Below are positions 1 through 8,583 of a DNA stretch of 64,000 nucleotides, in pieces (within the stretch, counting starts at the first letter, position 1; each line of letters begins with the position of its first letter). The notes under the pieces are model-generated. The model was not told the origin of the DNA. It saw nothing but the letters and a program-made list of their open reading frames with translations, and did no database searches. Where the stretch lies: contig JAEKKV010000014.1 in NCBI GenBank assembly GCA_019510185.1, forward strand, positions 186,001-250,000. Direction: 5' to 3'. A program made the position numbers and the translations under genes. Source of the stretch: Verrucomicrobiota bacterium (GTDB taxonomy: Bacteria > Verrucomicrobiota > Verrucomicrobiia > Opitutales > Opitutaceae).

Positions 1-659
1 ATAACGAGTCGCCCACGGGTGCTGGATGCGGTCGCCTTCAGCGAGAGCGTAAACTTCTTCCAATCCGCGCCCAGACCGCTGACGCCGCCCTTGGCCAGCA
101 CCACGCCGTCACGCGTTTCGAGGGTCACGTCGAGTGGAGCGCCCCCTGCGGACGAGGCATAGAGGGAAAGGTCGTACTCCTTGCCGGCGACGATGTTGAG
201 TCCCGTGGTGGATTCCGCGACCGCCTTATCCCATTTGACCCGCCATTGGGCCCACGTGTCACGCGGACGTTTCGGGATTCCTTGAATGCCGTCATTCGCC
301 ACGCCGGCGCGCTCGCCCGGCTTGGTCACTTCCAACTTGAGGCACGTGGGATTCACCCCGTTGAGTGGCTTCGTCTGGTCGAGTGACATCGCAGCCTCGC
401 CGCCGCCGTCTTTCACCAGCGACCAAGAGACCGGAAAGTCGGCGTCCTCGAACGAGCGGTTCTGGATCATCTCCGCGTAGATACCGCCGTCACCGGCGCG
501 ATTGATCTCTTCGAAGAACGCACCGTAGAGCGTGGGACTGACGGTGATGCCGGGGCTGCCGGCGTTGATGGTAATGCGCGCGGGCTCGGCTGACGCCACG
601 CGGGCGATCATCGCAAGCGCGAACGAAACTGAATAAAGACGCTTAAAACTGGTTTTCAT
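1..659 (-). CDS. GH51 alpha-L-arabinofuranosidase, N-terminal part (cut by window edge)
   Basis: The reading frame runs from an ATG at 659 to the left edge, giving 219 codons without a stop. A signal peptide of about 24 residues ends at A-S-A-E. It is followed by the GH51 N-terminal signature (SPTLYGAFFEEINRAGDGG, then YAEMIQNRSFED), shared with the two complete GH51 enzymes of this operon. The catalytic barrel lies outside the window, so the active-site glutamates cannot be checked. The family releases terminal alpha-L-arabinofuranosyl groups from arabinan, arabinoxylan or arabinogalactan. The stop of the upstream GH51 gene is 57 bp away on the same strand, so this is probably the last or a late gene of the operon. 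A purine-rich stretch (AAGAAG) precedes the start. Outside the retained part nothing can be said about completeness. Confidence 0.85.
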   Translation of the reverse strand, partial: MKTSFKRLYSVSFALAMIARVASAEPARITINAGSPGITVSPTLYGAFFEEINRAGDGGIYAEMIQNRSFEDADFPVSWSLVKDGGGEAAMSLDQTKPLNGVNPTCLKLEVTKPGERAGVANDGIQGIPKRPRDTWAQWRVKWDKAVAESTTGLNIVAGKEYDLSLYASSAGGAPLDVTLETRDGVVLAKGGVSGLGADWKKFTLSLKATASSTRGRLV

Positions 660-716
660 GGTGATCTTCTTTGGCACTGAGAAATGCGATGTTCTGAATT
701 TTTATGAACCGGATTC

Positions 717-2687
717 TTATCTCGCCTTCAGCTTGAGCACGACGATCGCGTTGGCGGGGATCAAATAGCTAAACTCAGGTTTGATCCCGCTCACCAGGGA
801 GCGTTTGGGAACGACTTTCGTTGGCTCCTCAACGCTGTTGGTGTCTTCGGGATTTGCCGCCAAAGTGATGGCCGTCGCCTCGGGAGCGACCGAGGCGAGC
901 CCTCGCAGCTCGATCTTCACCGGCTGCTCCCCGGCTTGTGGATTCACCAGCTTGAGAAAGATTTCGCCCGTAGGGTTATCGCGGGTGGCGGAGACTTGCA
1001 CGGGGAAATCGGTCTTCGTGAGCGGGAGGATTTGGTCGCCGAGATTGCCGCTGAACATGACGAAGGCGTAATAGCTGGGCGATCCGTAGGCGCGGAGCGC
1101 ATCGTAGCCGATCAGGTTGGGCCGCCATTGCCAGGCGCCCGGGTTCACGTTGGCAAACAACGGCGCGTAACAGTGCATGGCGATGATGTCGGAATTGCGC
1201 TCCATAGCGGCCATGCAGGCGGCATCGCCGATGGCGGCTTTCATGCTCGGGGTCGGCGGCTGGCCGAGGGCTTCCTTGCTCCAAGGCTTGATCCGGCCGT
1301 CTTCGTGGGCAGCCCATTCGCCGATCATCACCTTCGGGCCCTTGCGATCGAACCGCGTGTCAAACTCGGTGATTTTTTTGAGGAATTCATCGGTCGAACG
1401 GTAGAAGTGAATGTCCATCAGATCGGGCGTCCGGCTGCTGAGCAGTCCCTTCACCGGATGATCGCTCACGCCGATGCTCGAAATGCATTGGAGCTCGGGA
1501 TGCTTCGTCTTGATCGCATCATAGAACTGGGCGAAGCGACCGTCGTAGCTGCCGGACCGATCGAAGAAATCCTCGTTTCCAATCTCAACGTAACGCAGCT
1601 TAAACGGCTTCGGGTGACCGTCTTTGGCGCGTTGCGCCCCCCACTGGGTCGTCACCGGACCGCTGACATATTCGATCTCATCGAGCGCTTCCTGGACAAA
1701 CGGAGCCAGCTCCGCGCCTAGTTTCACGGCCGGTTCCTTGAGGGAGTAACCGGCATACAACCCGAGCACGGGCTCGGTGCCCATGTCCTCGCACCAGAGC
1801 AGGAATTCCATCAGTCCCATGCCGTCGGAGGAACGGTATTTCCAAGGACCCATCTTCCCTGCGCGTTCACTGACGGGACCGATGGTCTTTCTCCAATCAA
1901 AACGAGTCTCGATGGTGTCTCCCTCCATGTAGTTCCCCCCGGGGAAACGCAGGAATCGCGGTTTCATATCCACGAGCATCTGCATGAGATCTTTGCGCAG
2001 ACCGTTCGGGCGATCCTTCCACGTGGGCGGAAACAGGGAAACCAAGCTGAACCACACCGTTCCGGGCCGATCCACCGCGAGGACGTAGCGAGCCTTGACC
2101 GGAGCCGCCAGCTTCCCGGTCTTGAGTGAAACGTGGTACTGCGTCCACGTCTGCCCGACTCCCTTCACCTCGCTCTTCGCGTAAATCGTTTTGCCGTCTT
2201 CGCTTTGAATCGAAACGACAATCTTGCCCGAAAAACCGGGCGCAGCCTTGGCATAAAACGAAGCGTTATACCGGGTCTTTGAAAACGCGGGAATCCCCCA
2301 ATAGCCTTCGTTGGCAATGCCCGCCGGAGAGGCGTCGGAAGCGCTCGCAGCACCGAGTCGCAGGCTGACCGGCAGCGCGGCATTGACCGGCTCGTTGCGG
2401 TCCAACTCGATGGTGGCCGAAGCTCCGTCAGCCGTAACCACGCTCCAGTGCGCCGGCGCACTGGCATCGTCCAGAAACGCACGGTTACGAACCAACTCGG
2501 CATAAAGGCCACCGTCGTAGGAATGGTTAATCTCCTCCGTCATAAGCCCGTAGAGCAACGGACTGACGGTTCCGGCAGACTTGTCCGCCTCCACGGTGAT
2601 GGAGGGTTCAGCCGCCGCTTGGGCACACGGAATTCCGATGCCGACGGCCAAGAGATAGAGAATGGCTAAAATTGGGCGTATTTTCAT
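717..2687 (-). CDS. GH51 alpha-L-arabinofuranosidase, secreted
   Basis: A 656-aa exported exo-glycosidase expected to remove alpha-L-arabinofuranose from plant polysaccharide side chains. Residues 1-24 form a signal peptide. SPLLYGLMTEEINHSYDGG (42-60) is the family N-terminal motif, and about 130-220 looks like a CBM4_9-type beta-sandwich. The barrel begins near 230, with RFPGGNYMEGD at 247-257. The acid/base candidate is E372 in EIGNE and the nucleophile candidate is E457 in MIGEW. A C-terminal beta domain follows from about 560. The frame extends upstream only to a TTG (2831), so the ATG at 2687 that begins the signal peptide is chosen. The 270-bp gap to the upstream tandem GH43 gene is the longest in the operon, so an internal promoter is possible. 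Family assignment is firm; the precise linkage is not predictable. Confidence 0.93.
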   Translation of the reverse strand: MKIRPILAILYLLAVGIGIPCAQAAAEPSITVEADKSAGTVSPLLYGLMTEEINHSYDGGLYAELVRNRAFLDDASAPAHWSVVTADGASATIELDRNEPVNAALPVSLRLGAASASDASPAGIANEGYWGIPAFSKTRYNASFYAKAAPGFSGKIVVSIQSEDGKTIYAKSEVKGVGQTWTQYHVSLKTGKLAAPVKARYVLAVDRPGTVWFSLVSLFPPTWKDRPNGLRKDLMQMLVDMKPRFLRFPGGNYMEGDTIETRFDWRKTIGPVSERAGKMGPWKYRSSDGMGLMEFLLWCEDMGTEPVLGLYAGYSLKEPAVKLGAELAPFVQEALDEIEYVSGPVTTQWGAQRAKDGHPKPFKLRYVEIGNEDFFDRSGSYDGRFAQFYDAIKTKHPELQCISSIGVSDHPVKGLLSSRTPDLMDIHFYRSTDEFLKKITEFDTRFDRKGPKVMIGEWAAHEDGRIKPWSKEALGQPPTPSMKAAIGDAACMAAMERNSDIIAMHCYAPLFANVNPGAWQWRPNLIGYDALRAYGSPSYYAFVMFSGNLGDQILPLTKTDFPVQVSATRDNPTGEIFLKLVNPQAGEQPVKIELRGLASVAPEATAITLAANPEDTNSVEEPTKVVPKRSLVSGIKPEFSYLIPANAIVVLKLKAR

Positions 2688-2957
2688 GGTGGTTGATCGG
2701 AGACTGACGCCCTCCGTTGGCGTTGCGGCTCCTCCTCGAGCATCACGCCACAAAGATAAACAGAATGGGAAAAAACAAGCTCCGGAGTTTAAGCACCTCC
2801 CGGCCATACCCTTCTCGCGGAAGTTGTCCAAACGTAAGCGTCGCTCTCAAGCGCGCACTGACATCGGCCATTTCATTCAGGCCATGGAAAATCTTATGCC
2901 TCAGGACCTCGCGGCCTCCTGTGGCAATAAGCCGAGCGAGCTACAACCAGGATTGGA
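2688..2957. other. Longest gap inside the glycosidase operon
   Basis: This 270-bp stretch separates the tandem GH43 gene from the next GH51 gene. Its short open frames do not resemble proteins. I see no convincing terminator hairpin with a T-run and no strong promoter hexamers. It may hold a secondary promoter or a processing site, or be simply a spacer. Confidence 0.4.
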
Positions 2958-4994
2958 TCAGGGGCGATAAGCGCCGTCGGACACGGGCGTGCCGAAATCG
3001 GGTGTGCCGTCGGCCCGCCAGCGGATAACCTGTGCGCGGGTGGCTCGGTCATTGTTTTTGAGCGGGTCACCCTGGATTTTTTCGTAGTTTCGCGAGTGAT
3101 AAACGAGGATGTCGGTCTTGCCGTCCGGCGTAGTGGTAAAGCTGTTGTGACCGGGGCCGAACTGCCCGGCAGCGGCGTCGCTGCGAAAGACAGGCTCGGG
3201 TGATTTCGTCCACGAGTCCGCGCGGAGGAGATCGGTGTCTCCGGAAGCGGAGAGGAGGCCGAGGCAATAGTTGGCGTCGGTGGCACTGGCGGAGTAACTT
3301 ATCCAGACGTGTCCATTTTTCACGAGGACGGAGGGGCCCTCGTTGACCCAGTGGTCGCGGCGCTCCCATTCGCGGTCGGGCCTGGAGAGACAGATGATGG
3401 GGCCCGTGATGGAACATGGAGTGTCCATGCGCGAAATGTAGATATTGCTGCCCTTTACGCCCGCTTCGATCTGCGCCCAGACAAAGTAGCGCACGCCGCG
3501 GTGTGTGAAGGTGGTGCCGTCGAGGGAGAAGGATTCCCAACCAAGCTTGAGCCGGCCTTTTTCGGTCCAGTGAGCCTCAAGCGGGTTGGCACCCTCGCCT
3601 TCGAGAATATAGGGCCGGATGGACGCCCAATTTTTATGCGCATCACCGGCAGAAAAATAGAGATACCACTTACCGTCGATGAAATGGAGCTCGGGAGCCC
3701 AGATGCTCGCGCTCATCGGGCCGGAGTCGTGCTTGCGCCAGATGACCTTGGGCTTGGCCGTGGAGAGGCCGCCGATGCTGCGCGCGCGGCGAAGCTCGAT
3801 GCAGTCGTAATTGGGAACGGTGGCGGTGAAATAATAATAGCCATCGGAATGAAAGCTGACATGGGGATCGGCTCGCTGCGGAACGAGCGGATTGCTCCAC
3901 GAAAGCGGATCGGCGGCCGGGGCGGCGGCGGTCGGAACGTTGGTCCCGGGGGCAAAGGAAATGGCCGTGAACAGGCTGACTGGAGCGATGCCTTCGTGGG
4001 TGGGGTGCACGGGGAGAATGTTTCCATCAACGTCGAAGTTCATCCGGTCGATGCAGACCTCCCGGTTGTAGCCGGCGTCGCGGCCCATCGTGATGCCTTT
4101 GGGATAGTTGAACCGATGATACACGATATACCACTCGTCACGGCCAGGAATCTGGATGACGGAGTTGTGGCCGGTGCCGTAGATGCCGAGGACGGGGTCT
4201 TTCTCGATGACGAGGTTGTCCTTCGGAGCGATGAAGGGGCCGAGCGGCGAGGTCGCGGTGGCATAGCGCACGCGATAATCCGGGCTGCGGGTGTCGTTCT
4301 CGGACCACAGAAGGTAGTATTTTCCCTGGCGATAAAAGAGGGTCGACCCTTCGCCGTAGGTTTTGTCCGGGGTCAGAAGCTTGAGCGTGTCCGGCTTGAG
4401 CGAGACCATGTCGTCGTTCAGCTCGGCGACGGCGAGATAGGCGTTGCCCCAATAGAGGTAGTGTTTGCCGGTGTTGGGATCGCGGAAGACGGCCGGGTCG
4501 ATCTGTTGGCCGCGCGTCACGCCGGACGGGCGGGTGTCGATGAGCGGTTTGCCGGAGTCTTTGAAAGGGCCTACGGGGCTATCGGCGACGGCTACGCCGA
4601 TCTTTTTCGCAGCGGTGAAGTAATAATAGTAGCGGTAGCCGGCGGGTGTTTTTGTCTCGATGATGCAAGGTGCCCACGCGTGGCGCGTTCCCCACGGGAC
4701 GTCCTTCGGTAGGTCGAGAATCACGCCTTCGTCCTTCCACTCGACGAGATCGGGCGAGGAGAACGCCTTGAAAAAGGTTCCAGTCCATTCGCGGAAGCCG
4801 TCGCTGGTCGGGTAAAGATAGAAGCGCCTCGTTTTTTCCGACCAGAGGATGTCAGGATCGGCGTAGAGGCCGGAGATGACGGGATTGTGATGTGTGGCGG
4901 ACTGCTTCGCCTGGTCGGCGGAGGGCTGCTGCGGCTCGGCAGCAATGGCTGAGGCCGTGAGCAGCGCGGAGGCGAGCAGGGCACGGAAGCGCAT
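2958..4994 (-). CDS. Tandem-domain GH43 glycosidase (two five-bladed propellers), secreted
   Basis: A 678-aa exported protein built from two complete GH43 catalytic modules, likely alpha-L-arabinofuranosidase and/or beta-xylosidase. A signal peptide occupies 1-19. Module 1 (about 35-345) has the catalytic base candidate D46 in YADPD, the pKa-modulating D166 in QIDPA and the acid E215 in YGEGS. Module 2 (about 365-678) has D376 in RADPH, D492 in SLDGT and E552 in NEGPS. All six expected acidic residues are therefore present and both halves could be active, perhaps on different linkages. The ATG at 4994 starts the signal peptide. A longer in-frame ATG at 5039 adds 15 proline-rich residues and lies 10 bp after the upstream stop, so it cannot be excluded. 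Neither start has a clear ribosome binding site. Confidence 0.9.
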   Translation of the reverse strand: MRFRALLASALLTASAIAAEPQQPSADQAKQSATHHNPVISGLYADPDILWSEKTRRFYLYPTSDGFREWTGTFFKAFSSPDLVEWKDEGVILDLPKDVPWGTRHAWAPCIIETKTPAGYRYYYYFTAAKKIGVAVADSPVGPFKDSGKPLIDTRPSGVTRGQQIDPAVFRDPNTGKHYLYWGNAYLAVAELNDDMVSLKPDTLKLLTPDKTYGEGSTLFYRQGKYYLLWSENDTRSPDYRVRYATATSPLGPFIAPKDNLVIEKDPVLGIYGTGHNSVIQIPGRDEWYIVYHRFNYPKGITMGRDAGYNREVCIDRMNFDVDGNILPVHPTHEGIAPVSLFTAISFAPGTNVPTAAAPAADPLSWSNPLVPQRADPHVSFHSDGYYYFTATVPNYDCIELRRARSIGGLSTAKPKVIWRKHDSGPMSASIWAPELHFIDGKWYLYFSAGDAHKNWASIRPYILEGEGANPLEAHWTEKGRLKLGWESFSLDGTTFTHRGVRYFVWAQIEAGVKGSNIYISRMDTPCSITGPIICLSRPDREWERRDHWVNEGPSVLVKNGHVWISYSASATDANYCLGLLSASGDTDLLRADSWTKSPEPVFRSDAAAGQFGPGHNSFTTTPDGKTDILVYHSRNYEKIQGDPLKNNDRATRAQVIRWRADGTPDFGTPVSDGAYRP

Positions 4995-5048
4995 GGGTTG
5001 GGGTTGAAGCGGGATTGGCGGCGAAGGGCGGAGGCTCATGCAAGCGAT

Positions 5049-7439
5049 TTAGCGGTTGAACCGCTGGGCTTCGGCCAGATCGACCGTGAGGGGGCCTGAG
5101 TTGACGACGAGGCGGAATGCATGATGGCCCGGTTTCAGTCCGTAAGCGCTGAACAGTGCGGTCCGGTTTTGGGCCACGGGCGAAGCGGTATTGACCGTGG
5201 CTTTTAGAACATCATCGATATACACGTCGGCTTTGCCGCCTCCCTTGTTTTTCACGCCGACGAGGCTCACTTGCGGGCCGCTGAAGGAAAACTCCAGGGT
5301 CGCCCCGGCCTGCTCCGCAATGCTGCGGGTTCTCTTGAAGTTGGTTTGGCTGGCGTTGATGCCGCCGGCATGTTTCCAGCCTTCCTTGGAATACGAAAAA
5401 ACCGAGCGGTCTCCGTCGTCTCGCTGCTCCACAAAGGCCGGGGTGGCGGGGTCGATCGCCTCGATGCGGAGGTTTTTAAACAGGACGTTCGGCCACGCGT
5501 TTTTGTTCGTGGTATCGGTCACCAGCGCGATGTTTCCGGAGGCGAACGTGTCGTCGGTGACCGTCGCCAGCTTCGCGCCGTCGATCAAGCCCGCGATGGC
5601 CTGACCGTTGACGACGATTTTGAGGTGATGCCAGCGGCTGTTATCATAGGAGGCGAGCGCGCCGGAGGACAGGACGGTGACAGTGGCGCCGGTGGACTTT
5701 TTCAGAGCCCAGTGGCCCGAGCCGTCCAGCCAGAGCGAATAGCCCTCGGGCTGCGTGCGGGCGGTGCCCATCGGATCGATTTGACTGAGACGCGCGGCCA
5801 CTCCCGCGGATGCGGAGGCGTCTGGGATTTTGGCATCGGTGCCCACCGAGTAATTGGCGAACTCCAGTCCGCCGATGACCGTGAAGGGCGGCTGGTTATT
5901 TCCCTTCCACCAACCGCTGGGCAGAGGCGTGATCACCTGTTTCAACACCCGGCCGCCGGCGCTGTCGTCAACGATTTCGAATGCCCCGTTCTGGTCGTGA
6001 AAATACCTCGGCTGATCGCCGGCCGCATAGCCGGTGGAAAAGTCATCGGTGTAGGGCAACGCGAGGTGTTTGGATGCAGGAATGGCGCGGGCGGGTTGGC
6101 CTTTTTGCTGACCGTCCGTGGTGGTAAGCGAGTAAACGGATCGCGCGGGCATCGTGACGTTGAACGTGCGTTGCTGCGGAGTGATGGAGGGCTTCCGCAC
6201 AAACTGCGCCCGCTCGTCGGTGGTCCAAACGTGGAGCGCAGCGTCCGCTACATTCGCGATATTAAAGGTGTAGGCCATGTCGTGGGAGCCGCCGTTGACG
6301 ATCACGATGCTGTAAGCGCCTGAGTGCGGGTCTTTGAACGTGACGTAGGCGTTGTCGCCATCGCTGGCGCCGGAGCCGGCGTCCAAGATGCGCCAACCGA
6401 CGTCCGCGAATTGCGTGAACTGGGCGGCGAGCCAGAGGTCCGGATGAACCTCGTAGTGGCCGGACCAGGGGGCATTCGCGGTGAGGATGCCTTTGCACTG
6501 AAACCGGATGTTTTCATACACGCAGTCCAACGCCGGCTGAAAAAGCCACATGGATTGCTTGCCCACGGACAGGGCGGTGGCGATGCGTCGCGCCACCCAG
6601 ATGCCTCGGTTCCAGTCCATCATGCCGGTGTCGCTCTCGGCATTGAAAAGAGGCAGGCCGGAGCTTTGCGCGGCGACGCTGCTGGTGTCGGTGTAGTGCG
6701 CGGACAAGGCGAAAACGGCAGCCTTTAGCGCCGGGTCCTCGTTCACCGCCGGTGCGGCGCCCCACAGCTTCTTGACGTCGTCCGCGATGATGATCTTCGA
6801 CGTGTAACCGCCGGCATCGAGAGCGGGCTTGAAGGTGTTCTTGATGAAGGTGCCCAACGGCGCCGTGTAGTCGTCTTCATTGATGCCGGGGCCGATGAAG
6901 TCCACGGGGGTTCCGTTGGCCGACATCAGATCCAGAAACGAGGTCAGATACTTACTCTTGGCTGCGTCATCCTTCACCCAGGCGGGAGTCGCCCAGCGCA
7001 AGGCTGAGAACTGCATGGCGGGGTTTCTGGCTTTGGCTTGGCTGGCGATCCAGAAGTTGACCCCACGTGCGGTGGGAGTGTCGGAGGGATTCCGCCAGTG
7101 GGAGGGCTCGGTGCCGCTGGTCGTGTTGCTGTCCGCCCCGATCTCATTTTTCACCAGCTGCAAACTGGCTCCGAATTTGGGCTTAAACAAAAGATCGAGG
7201 ATGTCGCTTTGCTGGTCGGCGGGATAATCCTGGAGCAGCTTTGACGTGCCGCTGGAATTCACCAGGCCGACGCCGTAGAAGGTTCGGGAGGGGCCGTTGC
7301 CGTCCACGTTTACAACCGTGGGCACTCCCCTGGCCTGCGCGAGGAGGAGCACCGGCAGGAGCAACCGCGTCGTGAGGCTCGCAAGCGCGGCAAACGCGTA
7401 GGTTCTTCCGGTGTGCTTCAAAGGCACGATGTTATTCAT
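5049..7439 (-). CDS. GH59-like (galactocerebrosidase-type) beta-galactosidase, secreted
   Basis: About 796 aa. After an N-terminal export signal (about 1-38) comes a GH59-like barrel: FYGVGLVNSSGTSKLLQDY (54-72) and LFKPKFGASLQLVKNEIGAD match the galactosylceramidase family, and TEPSHW follows at 110-115. Acid/base candidate is E188 in PGINEDD and nucleophile candidate E268 in FNAESD, assigned by alignment from memory. About 465-655 is a lectin-like beta-sandwich corresponding to the C-terminal domain of that family. The last 120 residues look like a further carbohydrate-binding sandwich. In this setting the enzyme probably removes beta-galactose from a plant or algal glycan rather than from sphingolipid. 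The ATG at 7439 is preferred; a GTG at 7460 would add seven residues. It lies 40 bp downstream of a GH43 gene and 54 bp (or 9 bp, depending on the start) before the next. Confidence 0.83.
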   Translation of the reverse strand: MNNIVPLKHTGRTYAFAALASLTTRLLLPVLLLAQARGVPTVVNVDGNGPSRTFYGVGLVNSSGTSKLLQDYPADQQSDILDLLFKPKFGASLQLVKNEIGADSNTTSGTEPSHWRNPSDTPTARGVNFWIASQAKARNPAMQFSALRWATPAWVKDDAAKSKYLTSFLDLMSANGTPVDFIGPGINEDDYTAPLGTFIKNTFKPALDAGGYTSKIIIADDVKKLWGAAPAVNEDPALKAAVFALSAHYTDTSSVAAQSSGLPLFNAESDTGMMDWNRGIWVARRIATALSVGKQSMWLFQPALDCVYENIRFQCKGILTANAPWSGHYEVHPDLWLAAQFTQFADVGWRILDAGSGASDGDNAYVTFKDPHSGAYSIVIVNGGSHDMAYTFNIANVADAALHVWTTDERAQFVRKPSITPQQRTFNVTMPARSVYSLTTTDGQQKGQPARAIPASKHLALPYTDDFSTGYAAGDQPRYFHDQNGAFEIVDDSAGGRVLKQVITPLPSGWWKGNNQPPFTVIGGLEFANYSVGTDAKIPDASASAGVAARLSQIDPMGTARTQPEGYSLWLDGSGHWALKKSTGATVTVLSSGALASYDNSRWHHLKIVVNGQAIAGLIDGAKLATVTDDTFASGNIALVTDTTNKNAWPNVLFKNLRIEAIDPATPAFVEQRDDGDRSVFSYSKEGWKHAGGINASQTNFKRTRSIAEQAGATLEFSFSGPQVSLVGVKNKGGGKADVYIDDVLKATVNTASPVAQNRTALFSAYGLKPGHHAFRLVVNSGPLTVDLAEAQRFNR

Positions 7440-7479
7440 CGTCGGTGGTGGATTGAGCACGGCGGCGTTCGGAACCAGA

Positions 7480-8583
7480 TCAGTAAGACGCGAGCTTCCA
7501 ATGGTCCGCCAGGCGACGGGCCTCGGCGGGCGTGAGCGGGATGACGGCGCCGTGCTTGGGCGCGGTGGTGAAGTTGACCGTCTTCATGACGCCCTCGTTG
7601 AAGCGGCCGAGGTTGGTGAAGGTCTTGAAGTCGGTTGTTTCGCTGAAGCCGAAGTTGTGAGGATCGATGCCGTAGATGTCATACATGAGCACCCATTTGT
7701 TCTGGCCGATGCGCTTCCAGGCGTTGGGCGCCTCGCAGGCCTTGGGCTCGGGATCGCACCAAGCCGGGTCGTAAACGTAACCCGACGTGAGCGAGTCGGA
7801 GACGGCTTGCTTGATGCCGGGCGTGCCGTCGTGAGCGACATAGAAGAGATGGAATTTGTCGCCGACCTGGGCGATATCGCCGTCGATGTAGGAAATGTCC
7901 TTCGGATATTCGAACAGCAGCTTGGGCTCGGTTTCCAGCTTGGTAAACGCGTCGTTCACGTAGGAATAATAAAGCCGGTTGCGGCCGTTGCCGAAGCGCA
8001 TCGTGAAATGCACCATCAACTTTTTCTTCTGCGTATCGTAGATGGTTTCGGGCGCCCAGGCGCAGCCGATATTCTCAAAGCCGGGAAAGGCCTTGTCGAC
8101 GCGGACGTTGGCACGCGTCCAGTTGATCAGGTCCTTCGATTTCATGAAGACGAGACCACGGTTGTTGCCCCAGCCATAGCTCTTGTCGCGCTCCCACAAG
8201 GTGGAGCGGAGTCCCTCTTTTTGCGCAAAGAGGTGCAGGTCGGTCATCGCGAGGTAGAAGGCGCCGTCGGGGCCTCGCATGATGTGGGGATCGCGAATGC
8301 CTTTCTGTTCAGCGACCTCTTTGCCTTCAATGACGGGTTTGTCGTCGTTCAGCGCGGTGAATTTATAACCGTCGGAACTGAGCGCCATGTGCAGGCTGTG
8401 CGTCTCGTCATGGAAATACACGAGCAGATAGGCGCCGAGTTCGGACTCTTGGGGAACGCGGGCGGAAACCCTGAGTGCAGCGGCCTGATAAAAGAGGCTC
8501 AAAAAGCAGAGGAATCGGAGGATGTGCTTCATTGAAATACGCAAGAAGGTGTAGCAGTTGGCGACATGGCGTGGAGGAATCAT
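7480..8583 (-). CDS. GH43-family glycosidase, secreted
   Basis: A 367-aa five-bladed propeller enzyme. Sequence features include YLLVYFHDETHSLHMAL (52-68), GIRDPHIMRGPDGAFYLAM (95-113), CAWAPETIYD in the middle and SYIDGDIAQV, which are typical of GH43 proteins of the exo-arabinosidase kind. I do not assign the three catalytic acids individually because this subfamily deviates from the YADP form. The ATG at 8583 overlaps the TGA of the GH35 gene (ATGA) and has a GGAG six bases upstream, which favours it. However, the hydrophobic signal sequence starts only at a second ATG (8532), so translation may begin there. Coupling to the GH35 gene indicates co-expression. Arabinose release is the likely role; the exact substrate is open. 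Confidence 0.85.
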   Translation of the reverse strand: MIPPRHVANCYTFLRISMKHILRFLCFLSLFYQAAALRVSARVPQESELGAYLLVYFHDETHSLHMALSSDGYKFTALNDDKPVIEGKEVAEQKGIRDPHIMRGPDGAFYLAMTDLHLFAQKEGLRSTLWERDKSYGWGNNRGLVFMKSKDLINWTRANVRVDKAFPGFENIGCAWAPETIYDTQKKKLMVHFTMRFGNGRNRLYYSYVNDAFTKLETEPKLLFEYPKDISYIDGDIAQVGDKFHLFYVAHDGTPGIKQAVSDSLTSGYVYDPAWCDPEPKACEAPNAWKRIGQNKWVLMYDIYGIDPHNFGFSETTDFKTFTNLGRFNEGVMKTVNFTTAPKHGAVIPLTPAEARRLADHWKLASY

